A stretch of DNA of 48,850 nt from the NCBI GenBank assembly GCA_964571595.1, contig CAZNCJ010000014.1, positions 1 through 48,850 of the forward strand, written 5' to 3'. The first letter of the stretch is position 1, and each line of letters opens with the position of its first letter. The notes below the pieces were generated by a model, which worked only from the letters and a program-made list of their open reading frames with translations, was not told where the DNA came from and made no database searches. Position numbers and translations under genes: made by a program. This DNA comes from CALCKU01 sp964571595 (GTDB lineage: Bacteria > Pseudomonadota > Alphaproteobacteria > Caulobacterales > Maricaulaceae). Shown piece after piece: positions 9,540-19,024 of this stretch.

Positions 9540-11160
9540 TTATTGGCATCCTACAGGACAAAATGAGATAATTTCGGTTGTTACAGAGCTATTCCCAATT
9601 TCCTGATCATAACCGATAATCACCCGCCCTGTTTCTGTTTGAAGAACATTAAAAGCATCAGTATCCACATTTGTGGCGAGATCAAATATATTGCCTTGGG
9701 TTGTTAAGTCTCCATTGCTCGAGATTTTGCGGGCTTTAAGCGTATCATCGCTCTCTCTCCAAACGACGAGAACATCGCCATTGCTCAAGGATAAAGCAGA
9801 TATAGCGACTTGATCACTAACAGATTCACTTACCGAAAATTCGCTTGAAGCAAATGTGCCATCTGAGCTGACAACTCGGCCCTGTATTGTAAAATCATTT
9901 AAATCACCATTTGCATCAGTCCCTTGGCTCTCTATCCAAAAGATGAGAGCATCGCCATTCCCTAATGTCGCCGCGTCCAGCTCTTCTGCATTAAAATTAT
10001 TACCTACAGTGGTGTTGGCATCCAGAGTGATATTCTGGCCGGATAACGCATTATCTGATGTGTATATTTGCGCCTCAATCGATAATTGTGGGGGAAATTG
10101 GCCATCTTCGCGGCGCCATGCAACGATAAAGCCACCTTCACCTATACCCGTTACGGAGGGGTCAGATACAAAAGAAGGTCGGGGTCCTGTAGATGGGCTA
10201 ATCGTAAAATCGAGGGGATCAATAAAGGCGAAATCAGGGTTTTGGACATCACCATCTGCACCTAGACGGTTAACTATTACGATAGATCCTGGTAACCCAC
10301 TGTTTTCAGCTATCACATTAATAACTTCATCTTGTCCGATTGGCGTTTGATCAAAAAAGAAAGGCATGACTGCACCCGTAAACGAAATATTCACAGGTGA
10401 TAAATTTCCTTCAAATGGCCCGATGAGATTGAAAAAGAAAGGTAATACAAAATCAAACGAATATAATTGCATATGTGTCGTGCCGCCATTTTCAATAATA
10501 GAAATGGGTTGCAGGTCGATGAATGCAATTCTTGCATCCGAACCAGATTGCGGCAAATCAAAGAATGCATTGGTTTGAGGCCCAATGGGCGTACCCGTAT
10601 CTGAAAAAAGTTGCGAAGCAATATCCCGTGACCCAAAAATATTGTCTTCCCAGTAGATGCGGTATTGGTCTGCGCCTTCATTTGTAATGTCAAATATAAT
10701 AGCCGTATCCGTATTAATTGGCGAGACGGGCCGAACAGTTAACGGCATAGCTATGGGTTCGGTTGTTACTGTTACTATATCCGTACTACTATTTGTGCCG
10801 TCAGAAGCCGTGAGTTCAAACGTTAAGGCTGTGTCTTGGGTTACAGCGGGTGCGCTTAATGTTAAATTTGGGGTTTGGATTGTGCCCCCCCGGTAAGACA
10901 TTGGGTCCAGCCGTTTGAACCCAAGTAAAGGATAAGTCATCCCCGTTCGGGTCTGAAGAAGCTGTGGCGGTTATAGTAAACTGCCCACCTTCTGATACGG
11001 TTACAATCGGGGAACTAGCCACGGCTATGGGCGTATTATTTGCAGGCGGTGTTATGTTGACCGGGCCTGAATTTGAGGGACTGGAACCTCCACCGCCGCA
11101 AGCACTAAGTATTAAAGTGCTCACTAGACAAGATATAGCCAGGCATGATTTGAAACCCAT
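9540..11160 (-). pseudogene. Frameshifted (perhaps phase-variable) surface lipoprotein with PKD-like and beta-repeat domains
   Basis: Two overlapping frames belong to one gene. The first begins at 11160 with a lipoprotein signal (LVSTLILSAC, lipid Cys21, then GGGGSS) and a PKD/cadherin-like domain (VSEGGQFTITATASSDPNGDD). It loses sense after LPGG. The second frame continues with the matching beta domain (PNLTLSAPAV, FELTASDGTNSS) and then about 350 residues that include three copies of a GGFIVAW / GDALIFW / GDVLVVW type repeat, as in long surface proteins. The join is a run of seven G on the coding strand (C7 at 10885-10891). Six G would restore one frame of about 540 codons. The Met at 10940 of the second frame lies in out-of-frame sequence and is not a real start. 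Either slippage, a recent mutation or a sequencing error explains it. Confidence 0.65.
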
Positions 11161-11265
11161 GAATTATCCCCCCAATATAAACCCCTTTAAATTGTAAAAT
11201 TTGTATATGCACATGTCAAATTTATTTACTTTAAAATGTGAAACATTCGATTTTCTACGTTGAAA

Positions 11266-11799
11266 TCAGGTTTCTAGTCGCATGAGCAATGTCTCGATAT
11301 CGGTTTCCGATATGAGCATGTTTCGGCCGGCGGGTTTGATAAAGCCTTGCGCTTTGACATTATCTAGAAAGTCTTCCAGCGGGGTGAAGTAATGTGCGAC
11401 ATTTAACAGACCGACAGGTTTGTCGTGCAGGCCTAATTGGGCCCATGTTAAAATCTCAAACATCTCATCTAATGTCCCGTAGCCGCCGGGCAGCACGATA
11501 AAACCGTCGGCCATATCCGCCATCATCTGTTTGCGTGAATGCATGGTCGGGGTGGTGTGAGTGTGGGTGAGCCCCTTATGTATGATTTCTCGCGAGGCTA
11601 AAAATTCGGGAATAACACCTGTTACATTACCATTGGCCGTAAGCGCCCCGTCAGCCAGCGCGCCCATAAGCCCGATAGAGGCGCCTCCAAAGACAATATC
11701 GTGACCCCGATGCGCAATCGCTTCGCCCAGCCTTGAAGCGGCCCTAAGAAAGGCCGGATTTATCCCCGGACTTGATCCTGCAAAAACACAAAAACGCAT
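11266..11799 (-). CDS. LOG family protein (cytokinin riboside 5'-monophosphate phosphoribohydrolase-like)
   Basis: The 177-residue protein is a compact Rossmann-fold member of the LOG family, whose characterised members release nucleobases from nucleoside monophosphates. It starts with the family's typical MRFCVFAGSSPG and keeps the two hallmark motifs: the R89-K90 pair (HSRKQMM) and PGGYGTLDE (P104 to E112), which form the nucleotide site. Older databases call such proteins lysine decarboxylases, which is wrong. It lies 52 bases downstream of the methyltransferase-like lipoprotein gene on the same strand. In bacteria the physiological substrate is usually unknown; a purine-nucleotide role is more likely than hormone production. 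Confidence 0.92.
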   Translation of the reverse strand: MRFCVFAGSSPGINPAFLRAASRLGEAIAHRGHDIVFGGASIGLMGALADGALTANGNVTGVIPEFLASREIIHKGLTHTHTTPTMHSRKQMMADMADGFIVLPGGYGTLDEMFEILTWAQLGLHDKPVGLLNVAHYFTPLEDFLDNVKAQGFIKPAGRNMLISETDIETLLMRLET

Positions 11800-11851
11800 A
11801 GTTTGGTTTGAACCTTATATCCCGCAAAGGCGGGCCGTTAGGCGCAGTGGA

Positions 11852-12778
11852 TTAAGGTTTGACGAATTTTAATGTCATACGATCAGACTCGCCAATCGCC
11901 AGCATTTTGGTTTTTAGGGCCTCGTCTTCTTTACTTGTGCCCAGAGAGGGCGGTAAGCGCCAGACAATATCAGTATTACTGGGATTATCTGCCGGATTGG
12001 CATTATGTTCGCTGGAGCCGACAAATTTAAAGCCGGAGGCTTCGATTTTGGCAATGACGGCACTTTGCTTAAGATAGCCCGCCCCGCCAGAGGCCCACTC
12101 ATCCGTATTTGTTTCAGGCCCGCGGTGTTGGACGATGCCTAAAACGCCGCCGGGTTTTAAAAGGGCGTGAGCATCCCCTAAGGCTTGGCCGATATAATCG
12201 CCTTTATCACTAAAGCGCTGGAGATTGTGTAAGGCGCGGATAAATAATACTGCATCGACCTGACCATCTAAGGCCGTGTCTCGACTGCCAAAGGCAAAGG
12301 CGGAAATCTCTGGGCCTTCTGCACCCGGCCATTTCTTGGCTTTACTGACCCAATCAGCTGCCCAAGTCTTTTTCTTTTCCATAAAGACTTCATTGGCAAA
12401 ACCGCCAAATAGGGGCCACATCTCTAGACTATAATCCATACCGACCAGACCGCCGTCTTCGCCCAGATAAGGTAGGAGTATTTTGGAATACCATCCGCCG
12501 CCAGGCAGGGCTTCCGCCACGGTCATGCCAGGTTCAATACCGAAAAACTCCAGTGTTTCTTGCGGGTTACGATATTTAAAACGCGCTTTAGCCGCTTCGC
12601 TTTGTTCCGAGAGGATTTTTGCCAGATTTTCACTTTGCTGCACATTTGGCGCAGGCGTGTTTTCGGTAACTGTTTCAGATATGGTTTCGGCTTTTTTACA
12701 CGCCCCCAAAATGGCCATGCTTGAAACCGCCACGCTTAAAACGAGATGTCTTCCAAAATTTAAATGTCTTGCAGTCAT
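11852..12778 (-). CDS. Methyltransferase-like lipoprotein
   Basis: This 308-residue protein has a lipoprotein signal (AVSSMAILGAC, then KKAETIS) with Cys at about residue 27, so it should be membrane-anchored outside the cytoplasm. The rest resembles class I SAM-dependent methyltransferases: GIEPGMTVAEALPGGGWYSKILLPYL stands where motif I is expected, and VDAVLFIRALHNL matches motif IV. Homologous exported 'predicted methyltransferases' exist in many proteobacteria. SAM is not normally available in the periplasm, so the real function may differ from methylation. A very strong ribosome site (GGGAGGA) sits before the ATG. It lies between the NDUFA9-like and LOG genes on the same strand, with short gaps. 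Confidence 0.8.
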   Translation of the reverse strand: MTARHLNFGRHLVLSVAVSSMAILGACKKAETISETVTENTPAPNVQQSENLAKILSEQSEAAKARFKYRNPQETLEFFGIEPGMTVAEALPGGGWYSKILLPYLGEDGGLVGMDYSLEMWPLFGGFANEVFMEKKKTWAADWVSKAKKWPGAEGPEISAFAFGSRDTALDGQVDAVLFIRALHNLQRFSDKGDYIGQALGDAHALLKPGGVLGIVQHRGPETNTDEWASGGAGYLKQSAVIAKIEASGFKFVGSSEHNANPADNPSNTDIVWRLPPSLGTSKEDEALKTKMLAIGESDRMTLKFVKP

Positions 12779-12840
12779 AAATCCTCCCAGATTAGCTCTG
12801 AAAAGTTTACGCTATAATCAATGTGCTGGCAATTGCGGGA

Positions 12841-13800
12841 TTAACTGCGCTTTTCGTAAAATTGCCCATATTTGCGAAAGCGTTCCAGATAAGCTGGTAC
12901 AATCGCCTCTATGGTCTCGGGGGTAATACCCAGATCAGCAAGTGTGAGCGCGTTTTCCGATACGACATTATCCGATTGCAAACTGAGCACCTGATCACGG
13001 GTCAAAAACGGTTCAATCAAAGGAAGGGCACCCGTTATATCTCCGATAAAGCCCAGCATATTGGCCCCGAACCACGGCACGGGGAGCAAAAACCGTTTGC
13101 GGTCAGTCGTCTCTAAAATGAACTGCATGAGCTCTTTGAAAGAATAAGTACGTGGTCCGCCAAGCTTATAGGTTTTGGCTGAACTTCCCTTACTGATAGC
13201 GGCGGCAATCGCGTCCGCCACATCCCCGACATAGACGGGTTGAAACTGGGTTTCCCCGCCGCCCATAAGGGGAAGGACGGGTGCCAAGCTGGCCATTTGT
13301 CCAAAGCGGTTAAAGAAATTATCTTCAGGTCCAAAGACAATAGAGGGCCGCATAATATCGGCGCTGGGGACATGTTTGCGAATACGGATTTCGCCTTCGC
13401 CCTTGGTTTGGGCATAGCGGCTTTTGGCCTCAATATCCGCCCCGATTGCCGAGACATGTACGAAGTTTTTAATGCCGGCTTTTGCGACGACGCGTGCAAG
13501 TGTTTCGGCGCCCTCAATATGGATGTTTTCAAAACTTTGCGCGCCGCTTTCATAAAGCAATGCGACAAGATTAATCACGGCATCAGAACCGGCAACTGCG
13601 CGCGCAACCGAGTCTTCATAACGTAAATTGGCTTGTACAAGTTGTACCTGCCCGACATTACCAATGACTTTCAGGTCAAGCCCTGTATGGGGTCTGCGCA
13701 TAGCCACGCGGACACGCCAACCTTGTTTGACTAATTTTCGCACGACATATTTGCCGATAAAGCCTGCACCGCCAAAAATGGTCACAAGTCCTGGGTTCAT
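12841..13800 (-). CDS. NAD(P)-binding SDR protein, complex I NDUFA9-like family
   Basis: A 319-residue extended/atypical short-chain dehydrogenase. The N-terminus has the dinucleotide fold TIFGGAGFIGKYVVRKL (GxxGxxG), and the protein continues with NAVVALLYESGAQ-type and FVHVSAIGAD stretches typical of the NDUFA9-like group of alphaproteobacteria, which is related to the mitochondrial complex I accessory subunit. The catalytic YxxxK is present only in weak form (SRYAQTKGEGE). Members are thought to bind NAD(P)H and support respiratory or quinone-related functions, but the bacterial role is not settled. It lies 82 bases downstream of the phosphatase gene on the same strand. The family call is good; the function is inferred. 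Confidence 0.85.
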   Translation of the reverse strand: MNPGLVTIFGGAGFIGKYVVRKLVKQGWRVRVAMRRPHTGLDLKVIGNVGQVQLVQANLRYEDSVARAVAGSDAVINLVALLYESGAQSFENIHIEGAETLARVVAKAGIKNFVHVSAIGADIEAKSRYAQTKGEGEIRIRKHVPSADIMRPSIVFGPEDNFFNRFGQMASLAPVLPLMGGGETQFQPVYVGDVADAIAAAISKGSSAKTYKLGGPRTYSFKELMQFILETTDRKRFLLPVPWFGANMLGFIGDITGALPLIEPFLTRDQVLSLQSDNVVSENALTLADLGITPETIEAIVPAYLERFRKYGQFYEKRS

Positions 13801-13882
13801 ATGATTGACCTTTAATGTCTTTAATTATCTAAGCTGTCAGTTAGCGGGATTTTGTGAGCATGTCTATATGCGGATTGTCGCG

Positions 13883-14371
13883 TTAGCCCAAGCCGCCTTG
13901 TTTGAGATGTTTACATAAGCCTTGGCTGGCGGCTTCAATAAGGTTGATAACATCGTTAAAGCCGTCAGGCCCGCCGTAATAGGGGTCTGGCACTTCGCTT
14001 TGCGAGAGCTTGGGGGCAAAATCCAAGAATAAGTGGAGCTTATCACTATATTGGGCAGGGCAGGCCTGACGCAAATTCTGTAGATTATTATTATCCATCG
14101 CCAGAATATAATCAAAAGTGACAAAGTCGTTTTTCTCGATCTTGCGTGAGGTCTGTCCGGAAAAACTATAACCTTTTTCTTCTCCGGCCTGAATGCTTCT
14201 GGGGTCCGGCGGCTCACCTTGGTGCCATCCACCCGTGCCCGCACTGTCTATTCTGACATTTAGTCCGAATTTTTGGGCATAGCGGCGAAAGACCGCCTCG
14301 GCTGTTGGCGAGCGGCAAATATTGCCCAGACAAACAAAGAGAACACTTTCGTCTTTATAGTCTGTCGACAT
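13883..14371 (-). CDS. Low-molecular-weight protein-tyrosine phosphatase
   Basis: The 162-residue cytoplasmic enzyme has the P-loop C14LGNICR20SPTAEA near its N-terminus (CX5RS, nucleophile Cys14) and the general-acid loop VPDPYYGG, which together define the family. The length is normal. Members in bacteria dephosphorylate tyrosine kinases of polysaccharide export or act on unknown targets; no kinase or polysaccharide gene is near. It is downstream of the Tad operon's last gene by about 100 bases on the same strand, with no evident terminator between, so it may be read from the pilus operon or from its own promoter. Confidence 0.95.
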   Translation of the reverse strand: MSTDYKDESVLFVCLGNICRSPTAEAVFRRYAQKFGLNVRIDSAGTGGWHQGEPPDPRSIQAGEEKGYSFSGQTSRKIEKNDFVTFDYILAMDNNNLQNLRQACPAQYSDKLHLFLDFAPKLSQSEVPDPYYGGPDGFNDVINLIEAASQGLCKHLKQGGLG

Positions 14372-14475
14372 GTTGGCCAGCTTTAGGGGTCGGTTGCGCG
14401 ATAAGAATCATGATCACATTATCGGCGAAATAATGCGTTATGGAAAGCTTGATATTCAGTTTACGGATATAATAA

Positions 14476-15423
14476 TTATGTGGGTTTTTTCTGTAAGCTG
14501 CGTAACGTTTCCAAGTTTTTATAAGCCGTTTCGTGATAATGGGGTGAGAGGCTTACAGCGCGTTCTAAAAGGCTTTGGGCGCGGTCGAAATTTTTGGATT
14601 GCATGGCAATATATCCTGCATCATTAAATAGATCAGCAGCCTGACTATCGGATAAATTTATATCACCTGATACAGGTTTGAGTGCCTGTGAATATTGGTC
14701 CAATAAGAGGTGCGTTAATCGGCGATTATTATCATAAAGATGTTTTTGTGGATTCAGATTGATCGCATGTTGAAACTTTGTGAGTGCTTCTGCGCGGCGG
14801 CCTTGTAACAATAAGGACATGCCAAGATTATTGATAATTGCAGAATGGGCGCGTCCGGTTTCTAAAGCCTTGATATAAGCATTCTGAGCCGCCTCCCAGC
14901 GAGCTTGTCTGTCAAGTTCACGGCCCAATGCATTCCATAAGCGAGGATCTTTGTGGGTCACTTCTAGGGCGTCATTTATCCGGACTTCTATATCTTTTGA
15001 GCGGTTTGTCATAATCTCGGCCAAGATATATCCGGAAAAAATATCCACCGCCTGTGTGTTGGAAGATGTTTGGGAATGCGCGTGAAGGTCTTCAAATATA
15101 TCAAAGGCAAGCTCCCCTTGACCCAAAGCCAGGGCCGCATTGCCCAAACCAATCCGGGCTGCAAAATGCGCGGGGTCGTGAACATAAACGGCTTGGTAGT
15201 CTTGCGCGCTTTGAAAATAATTCTCGGCCTTATAGGCTGCTTGCGCTCTCTGCAAGGTCGCAGCAATATCTATCTTTTGCGTGGTTGTTGACGTGATAGG
15301 ACGCACATCTTGTGGCATGATCTCGACCGCATGTGAAGGCGTTGCCAAGATAGGTTGGGATAGACCAAGACTAAGGGCGAATAAAAAACATGCCAATCTG
15401 TATGAAGGGCGTGCTTTTATCAT
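14476..15423 (-). CDS. TPR-repeat protein, TadD-like
   Basis: A 315-residue protein with an N-terminal signal or anchor (LACFLFALSLGLSQPILA) and then about six tetratricopeptide repeats (for example AAYKAENYFQSAQDYQAVY, AARIGLGNAALALGQGELA, SAIINNLGMSLLLQGRRAEA and LFNDAGYIAMQSKNFDRA). It is the last gene of the Tad operon, and its start overlaps the tadC stop by 4 bases (ATGA), so it is translationally coupled. In other Tad systems a TPR lipoprotein (TadD) helps secretin assembly. Here the signal has no clear lipobox cysteine, so it may be soluble periplasmic rather than lipidated. The TadD role follows from place and fold, not from strong sequence identity. Confidence 0.85.
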   Translation of the reverse strand: MIKARPSYRLACFLFALSLGLSQPILATPSHAVEIMPQDVRPITSTTTQKIDIAATLQRAQAAYKAENYFQSAQDYQAVYVHDPAHFAARIGLGNAALALGQGELAFDIFEDLHAHSQTSSNTQAVDIFSGYILAEIMTNRSKDIEVRINDALEVTHKDPRLWNALGRELDRQARWEAAQNAYIKALETGRAHSAIINNLGMSLLLQGRRAEALTKFQHAINLNPQKHLYDNNRRLTHLLLDQYSQALKPVSGDINLSDSQAADLFNDAGYIAMQSKNFDRAQSLLERAVSLSPHYHETAYKNLETLRSLQKKPT

Positions 15424-16340
15424 GAGAGTGCAAAGGCCCCAGCTATCCTGATACCGGCGGGAAGTAATAACATGACCATTATCGTTGGAAAGATAAATAG
15501 GATAAGCGGTATGGTGAGCTTGGCGGACAAAGCCATGGCTTTCTCTTCGGCGCTTAACATGCGTTTGGTACGCATTTCTTCGGAAAATGTGCGTAAGGCG
15601 CGTCCAAGGCTCGAGCCCATCTCTTCTGATTGGCGCAACATGGTGGCGAGAGCTTTGGCTTCGTCCAGATTGATCCGTTCGGCGAAATTTACCATGGCCT
15701 CATGACGGTTGCGTCCAGCGCGTAATTCCAGGTTCATGATATCAAGATTGACTTTCAAAGCTGGATAACGCCCGCCGAGTTCATGGCTGACGCGCATCAG
15801 GGTTGCGTCCATACCAAGGCCCGCTTCAATACAAGCGACCATAAGATCCATCATATCTGGAAATCCGTTCTTGGCCTGTAATGTGCGTTTATTGGCACGC
15901 AGGCGAATATAAAATGTTGCCCCAAACAGGCCTATAAGTAGAACTAGAGCGCCCAAGAAAACAAGAAGTGAAAACGAAAGATGGGCTGAGAGCCATCCCC
16001 AGAAAATGAAAATCACAAATTGCGGAACGAGTAAGGACAAAAGCCTGACGGCGTAAAATTTCTTTACCGCAGATGCGTCGTAAAATCCGGCTTGGGCAAG
16101 TTGGAATCTGATGCGTGATATTTGTTCGGCGTCTGGTAAGGTTAAATGATTGCCGAGAGTTTCAAGTACATTTGGACGCACAGAACGGGGGTGGCCGTCA
16201 ATATTACCTGCCAGACGTTTTTCTATTTTCTCATTATCTTGGAGGGCCGTTTGTATCGCTTTCCAGACAAGTATGGCCGATATCACTATAAAGACAAGTG
16301 ATACAATCAGAGTTAAATTATTTTGGACGGAGATAGACAT
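15420..16340 (-). CDS. tadC: Tad pilus inner-membrane platform protein TadC
   Basis: A 306-residue type II secretion F-domain protein. It has an N-terminal membrane segment (LIVSLVFIVISAILVW), two central ones (about residues 100-150) and one at the C-terminus (LILFIFPTIMVMLLLPAGI). The cytoplasmic domain carries the family's MDLMVACIEAGLGMDATLMRVS and MLRQSEEMGSSLGRALR stretches, and the latter matches the GxSLxxAL signature. Together with TadB it forms the inner-membrane platform on which the CpaF ATPase works. It starts 7 bases after tadB and overlaps the TPR gene by 4. Caulobacter calls this CpaH. Confidence 0.93.
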   Translation of the reverse strand: MSISVQNNLTLIVSLVFIVISAILVWKAIQTALQDNEKIEKRLAGNIDGHPRSVRPNVLETLGNHLTLPDAEQISRIRFQLAQAGFYDASAVKKFYAVRLLSLLVPQFVIFIFWGWLSAHLSFSLLVFLGALVLLIGLFGATFYIRLRANKRTLQAKNGFPDMMDLMVACIEAGLGMDATLMRVSHELGGRYPALKVNLDIMNLELRAGRNRHEAMVNFAERINLDEAKALATMLRQSEEMGSSLGRALRTFSEEMRTKRMLSAEEKAMALSAKLTIPLILFIFPTIMVMLLLPAGIRIAGAFALS

Positions 16341-16347
16341 AGTAGTT

Positions 16348-17322
16348 CTAAATTTTAAAATTAATCATGCGGCGCATGACAAGATTGCCAATAATCATCC
16401 AAACGACCACGCCCCATAGCGTATATTTCACCATGGGGTTGTCACTTATATCGCCGTAAAAACTGGGCGCGACGGTTTGCAAAAATAAAAACAGACCAAG
16501 CGGGGCAGCGTTTAGAATAAGTGCGGACATACGGCCTTCTGCCGAGGCGGCCTTAACTTTCAGGCGCATGCGTTGGCGGTCTCTTATTGTTTTGGCACTG
16601 GCGCGTAACAGCTCTCCTAGGTTTCCGCCTGTCCGTTCTTGCAAGCGGATCATGGCCGAGAAAAGCTCGAAATCTGCATGACCGACGCGGTCTGAAAGCC
16701 TCTGTACCGACAAGCTCAGGCCAGCCCCGAAAGATATTTCATCACTCGCAATTCCGAATTCTGTACCAATTGGGTCGGGTATTTCACGGGCGACAAGCGC
16801 CATGGCGACAGGAACGGGATGTCCCGCACCGAGTGAACGCACAATCACGTCTAAGGCTTCGGGGAGTTGTTCGACAGCTTTATTGCGGCGTCTGATCACC
16901 AAGAATTTCAAAGCCAAAAGACAAAAAAGGGGCGCGCATATAAAGGCGAGAACTGCCCATAAAAATGTCTGTTTGATTAAAAAAACCGTTAGCGTTAGAG
17001 CCAGTGAAACAAGGATAATGCCCGCGTAAACACTGCGGCGGCCCAGACGTAAACCTGAATGTAAAATCAACTTATCCACGCGCGAAATAATGGCGCTGAT
17101 TTGATCTTTATCATCCATGCCGCGTGACTTCAGGATTTGTTTGACGACTTGAGTTTGCGGATCATCATTTTCCATACGCCGTAGGCGGTAATTGGCCAGA
17201 CGTATTTTAGTTGCCGCTTGGCGTCCCCCGCCAATAACGACTTGGACGACGAGAAATACGCAGGCAAAGATCAACAAATAGATGAGGGTCTGCTCCCCTC
17301 TTATATAGCTAAGACCGGCCAT
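16348..17322 (-). CDS. tadB: Tad pilus inner-membrane platform protein TadB
   Basis: A 324-residue type II secretion F-domain protein, partner of TadC (CpaG in Caulobacter). It shows an N-terminal membrane segment (LIYLLIFACVFLVVQVVIGG), a central pair around residues 100-145, the cytoplasmic F domain with PEALDVIVRSLGAGHPVPVAM and LQERTGGNLGELLRASA, and a C-terminal membrane segment. The start is the ATG at 17322, with GGAAAA upstream; an in-frame TTG at 17337 is less likely. With this start it overlaps the cpaF stop by 14 bases, which implies coupled translation. Confidence 0.93.
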   Translation of the reverse strand: MAGLSYIRGEQTLIYLLIFACVFLVVQVVIGGGRQAATKIRLANYRLRRMENDDPQTQVVKQILKSRGMDDKDQISAIISRVDKLILHSGLRLGRRSVYAGIILVSLALTLTVFLIKQTFLWAVLAFICAPLFCLLALKFLVIRRRNKAVEQLPEALDVIVRSLGAGHPVPVAMALVAREIPDPIGTEFGIASDEISFGAGLSLSVQRLSDRVGHADFELFSAMIRLQERTGGNLGELLRASAKTIRDRQRMRLKVKAASAEGRMSALILNAAPLGLFLFLQTVAPSFYGDISDNPMVKYTLWGVVVWMIIGNLVMRRMINFKI

Positions 17323-18943
17323 GGTTTTTTCCGTCAATCCGGCTGGCTATCCCCTCTTTATATTGGGGGCCGACCGGCAATGTGCGTGGCTCAAATAAGC
17401 CTTCGGGTATCGCAATATTGCGGGTAATAATTTCTTCTAAGCATTTTGGACGAATACCAGTTGCCCTAAACTCGCCAATAACTTTATGCTCCGGGCCTGT
17501 CCCCGTACGGGTATAATTAAATATCTCCTGCATTTGAATAATAGCGCCTTCCATGCCGGTTATTTCAGCAATAGAGGTAATTTTTCTCTGACCATCTGAG
17601 AGGCGCGTGGCCTGTACAATAATCCCCACAGCAGAGGCGATTTGTCCGGCGACAGCTTCGGGCGTAATTTTCATATCCCCCATCGCCACCATTTGTTCAA
17701 GCCGTGTTATCGCATCACGAGGCGTATTGGCATGAAGCGTGGCCATAGAGCCTTCATGCCCCGTATTCATAGCTTGGAGCATGTCAAAGGCTTCCTCGCC
17801 ACGTACCTCACCCAGGATAACGCGGTCGGGCCGCATACGCAGGGCGTTTTTAACCAATTCCCTTTGCCTGATTTCGCCTTTGCCTTCCATATTTGGCGGG
17901 CGTGTTTCCATACGGGCAACATGGGGTTGTTGTAGCTGTAATTCGGCGGCATCCTCAATTGTAATCAGTCGCTCTTTATGAGAGATGGATTGCGATAGCG
18001 CGTTAAGCAAAGTTGTCTTACCCGAGCCAGTTCCCCCTGAAATCAGGATAGTGATACGGGCTTTGCAGGCCGCCCATAAAAACTGGGCGACATCATCGGG
18101 TATCGCGCCAAAGGCAACGAGCTTGTCCAGAGTGAGCGGCTTTTTTGAAAATTTCCGAATGGAGACAAGCGGGCCGTCTACGGCAATTGGCGCAATGGCG
18201 GCATTTACCCGCGAGCCGTCGAGCAAGCGCGCATCTGTCATGGGTTGGCTTTCGTCAATACGGCGACCCACAGTCGCGACAATCCTGTTTATGATACGCA
18301 ATAAATGTTCTTCATTTGCAAATTTCACGGGGGAGAGTTCCAACTCTCCGCCGCGTTCAATGTAAACCTGTTTATGCGTGTTGATAAGAATATCGCTCAC
18401 GCTTTCATCTTGTAAAAGCGGCTCTAACGGACCAAGACCCGTCATCTCATCAAAAATTCCTGAGGCCAGTTCGTCAATTTCGCGGCTATTGAGTTTTAAT
18501 TTTTCTTGCCCTGCGATTTCGCGCACAACCAGATTGACCTTGGATTTAAGCGTGGGGGTGTCGAGCCCGTCAAGCGTGGCCAGATCAACTTCGTCAATCA
18601 AGCGGCTATGAATGCGTGATTTTGTATCCAGCCAATTTTGCGAAAGCGTATCTGGCTCATTTTGGGGATTTGCAGGCAAGGAGAGTTTGTTCTCTGGCTT
18701 TTGGTCTCGCATAGCATCCGCCATGTCTGGCGTGTGGTCTGGACGGGACACCGGCGCCATTTTTATGAGTGCTTCGGGACCATACTGGCTTTCGGACGGC
18801 GTGCCGATTTTCTTATCTGATTTGGCAGCGCCTATGAGCTTTGCAAGATCAAAATCCGCCTGAGTATCATTTGAATTGGGTGTTCCGTCTTGCGGTTTTG
18901 CCGGGTTATGAGCCCCCTGAATTATTTTTGAAAAGCGTCCCAT
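17309..18943 (-). CDS. cpaF: Tad pilus assembly ATPase CpaF (TadA)
   Basis: A 544-residue cytoplasmic hexameric secretion ATPase that powers pilus assembly. The first 110 or so residues look disordered. Then come the N-terminal CpaF domain (ASGIFDEMTGLGPLEPLLQD, DILINTHKQVYIERGG) and the ATPase: Walker A ISGGTGSGKTTLL (about residues 300-312), the Asp box around TIEDAAELQL, and Walker B RPDRVILGEVRGEEAFDML followed by the His box GHEGSMATLHAN. All expected catalytic parts are present. A clear ribosome site (AAGGTAAG) precedes the start. An 81-base gap separates it from cpaE, the largest inside the operon, and holds a near-match to a CtrA box (18990-19004). Confidence 0.97.
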   Translation of the reverse strand: MGRFSKIIQGAHNPAKPQDGTPNSNDTQADFDLAKLIGAAKSDKKIGTPSESQYGPEALIKMAPVSRPDHTPDMADAMRDQKPENKLSLPANPQNEPDTLSQNWLDTKSRIHSRLIDEVDLATLDGLDTPTLKSKVNLVVREIAGQEKLKLNSREIDELASGIFDEMTGLGPLEPLLQDESVSDILINTHKQVYIERGGELELSPVKFANEEHLLRIINRIVATVGRRIDESQPMTDARLLDGSRVNAAIAPIAVDGPLVSIRKFSKKPLTLDKLVAFGAIPDDVAQFLWAACKARITILISGGTGSGKTTLLNALSQSISHKERLITIEDAAELQLQQPHVARMETRPPNMEGKGEIRQRELVKNALRMRPDRVILGEVRGEEAFDMLQAMNTGHEGSMATLHANTPRDAITRLEQMVAMGDMKITPEAVAGQIASAVGIIVQATRLSDGQRKITSIAEITGMEGAIIQMQEIFNYTRTGTGPEHKVIGEFRATGIRPKCLEEIITRNIAIPEGLFEPRTLPVGPQYKEGIASRIDGKNHGRS

Positions 18944-19024
18944 ATCTTACCTTATCACCAAGGGCCTAAAACGAGGTTATGAAGTAAGTTTAAGAATGTC
19001 TTATCACGGAGGATTATCATCTGA

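Noticed and set aside
9856..10350. 164-codon plus-strand frame inside the frameshifted lipoprotein gene
   Set aside because: It is antisense to a gene with clear surface-protein repeats and has no recognisable protein features.
10892..10940. Met at 10940 as an independent start for the 466-codon lipoprotein frame
   Set aside because: The first 17 residues come from out-of-frame reading of the PKD-like domain, and no ribosome site or signal peptide is present, so a frameshifted single gene is the better reading.
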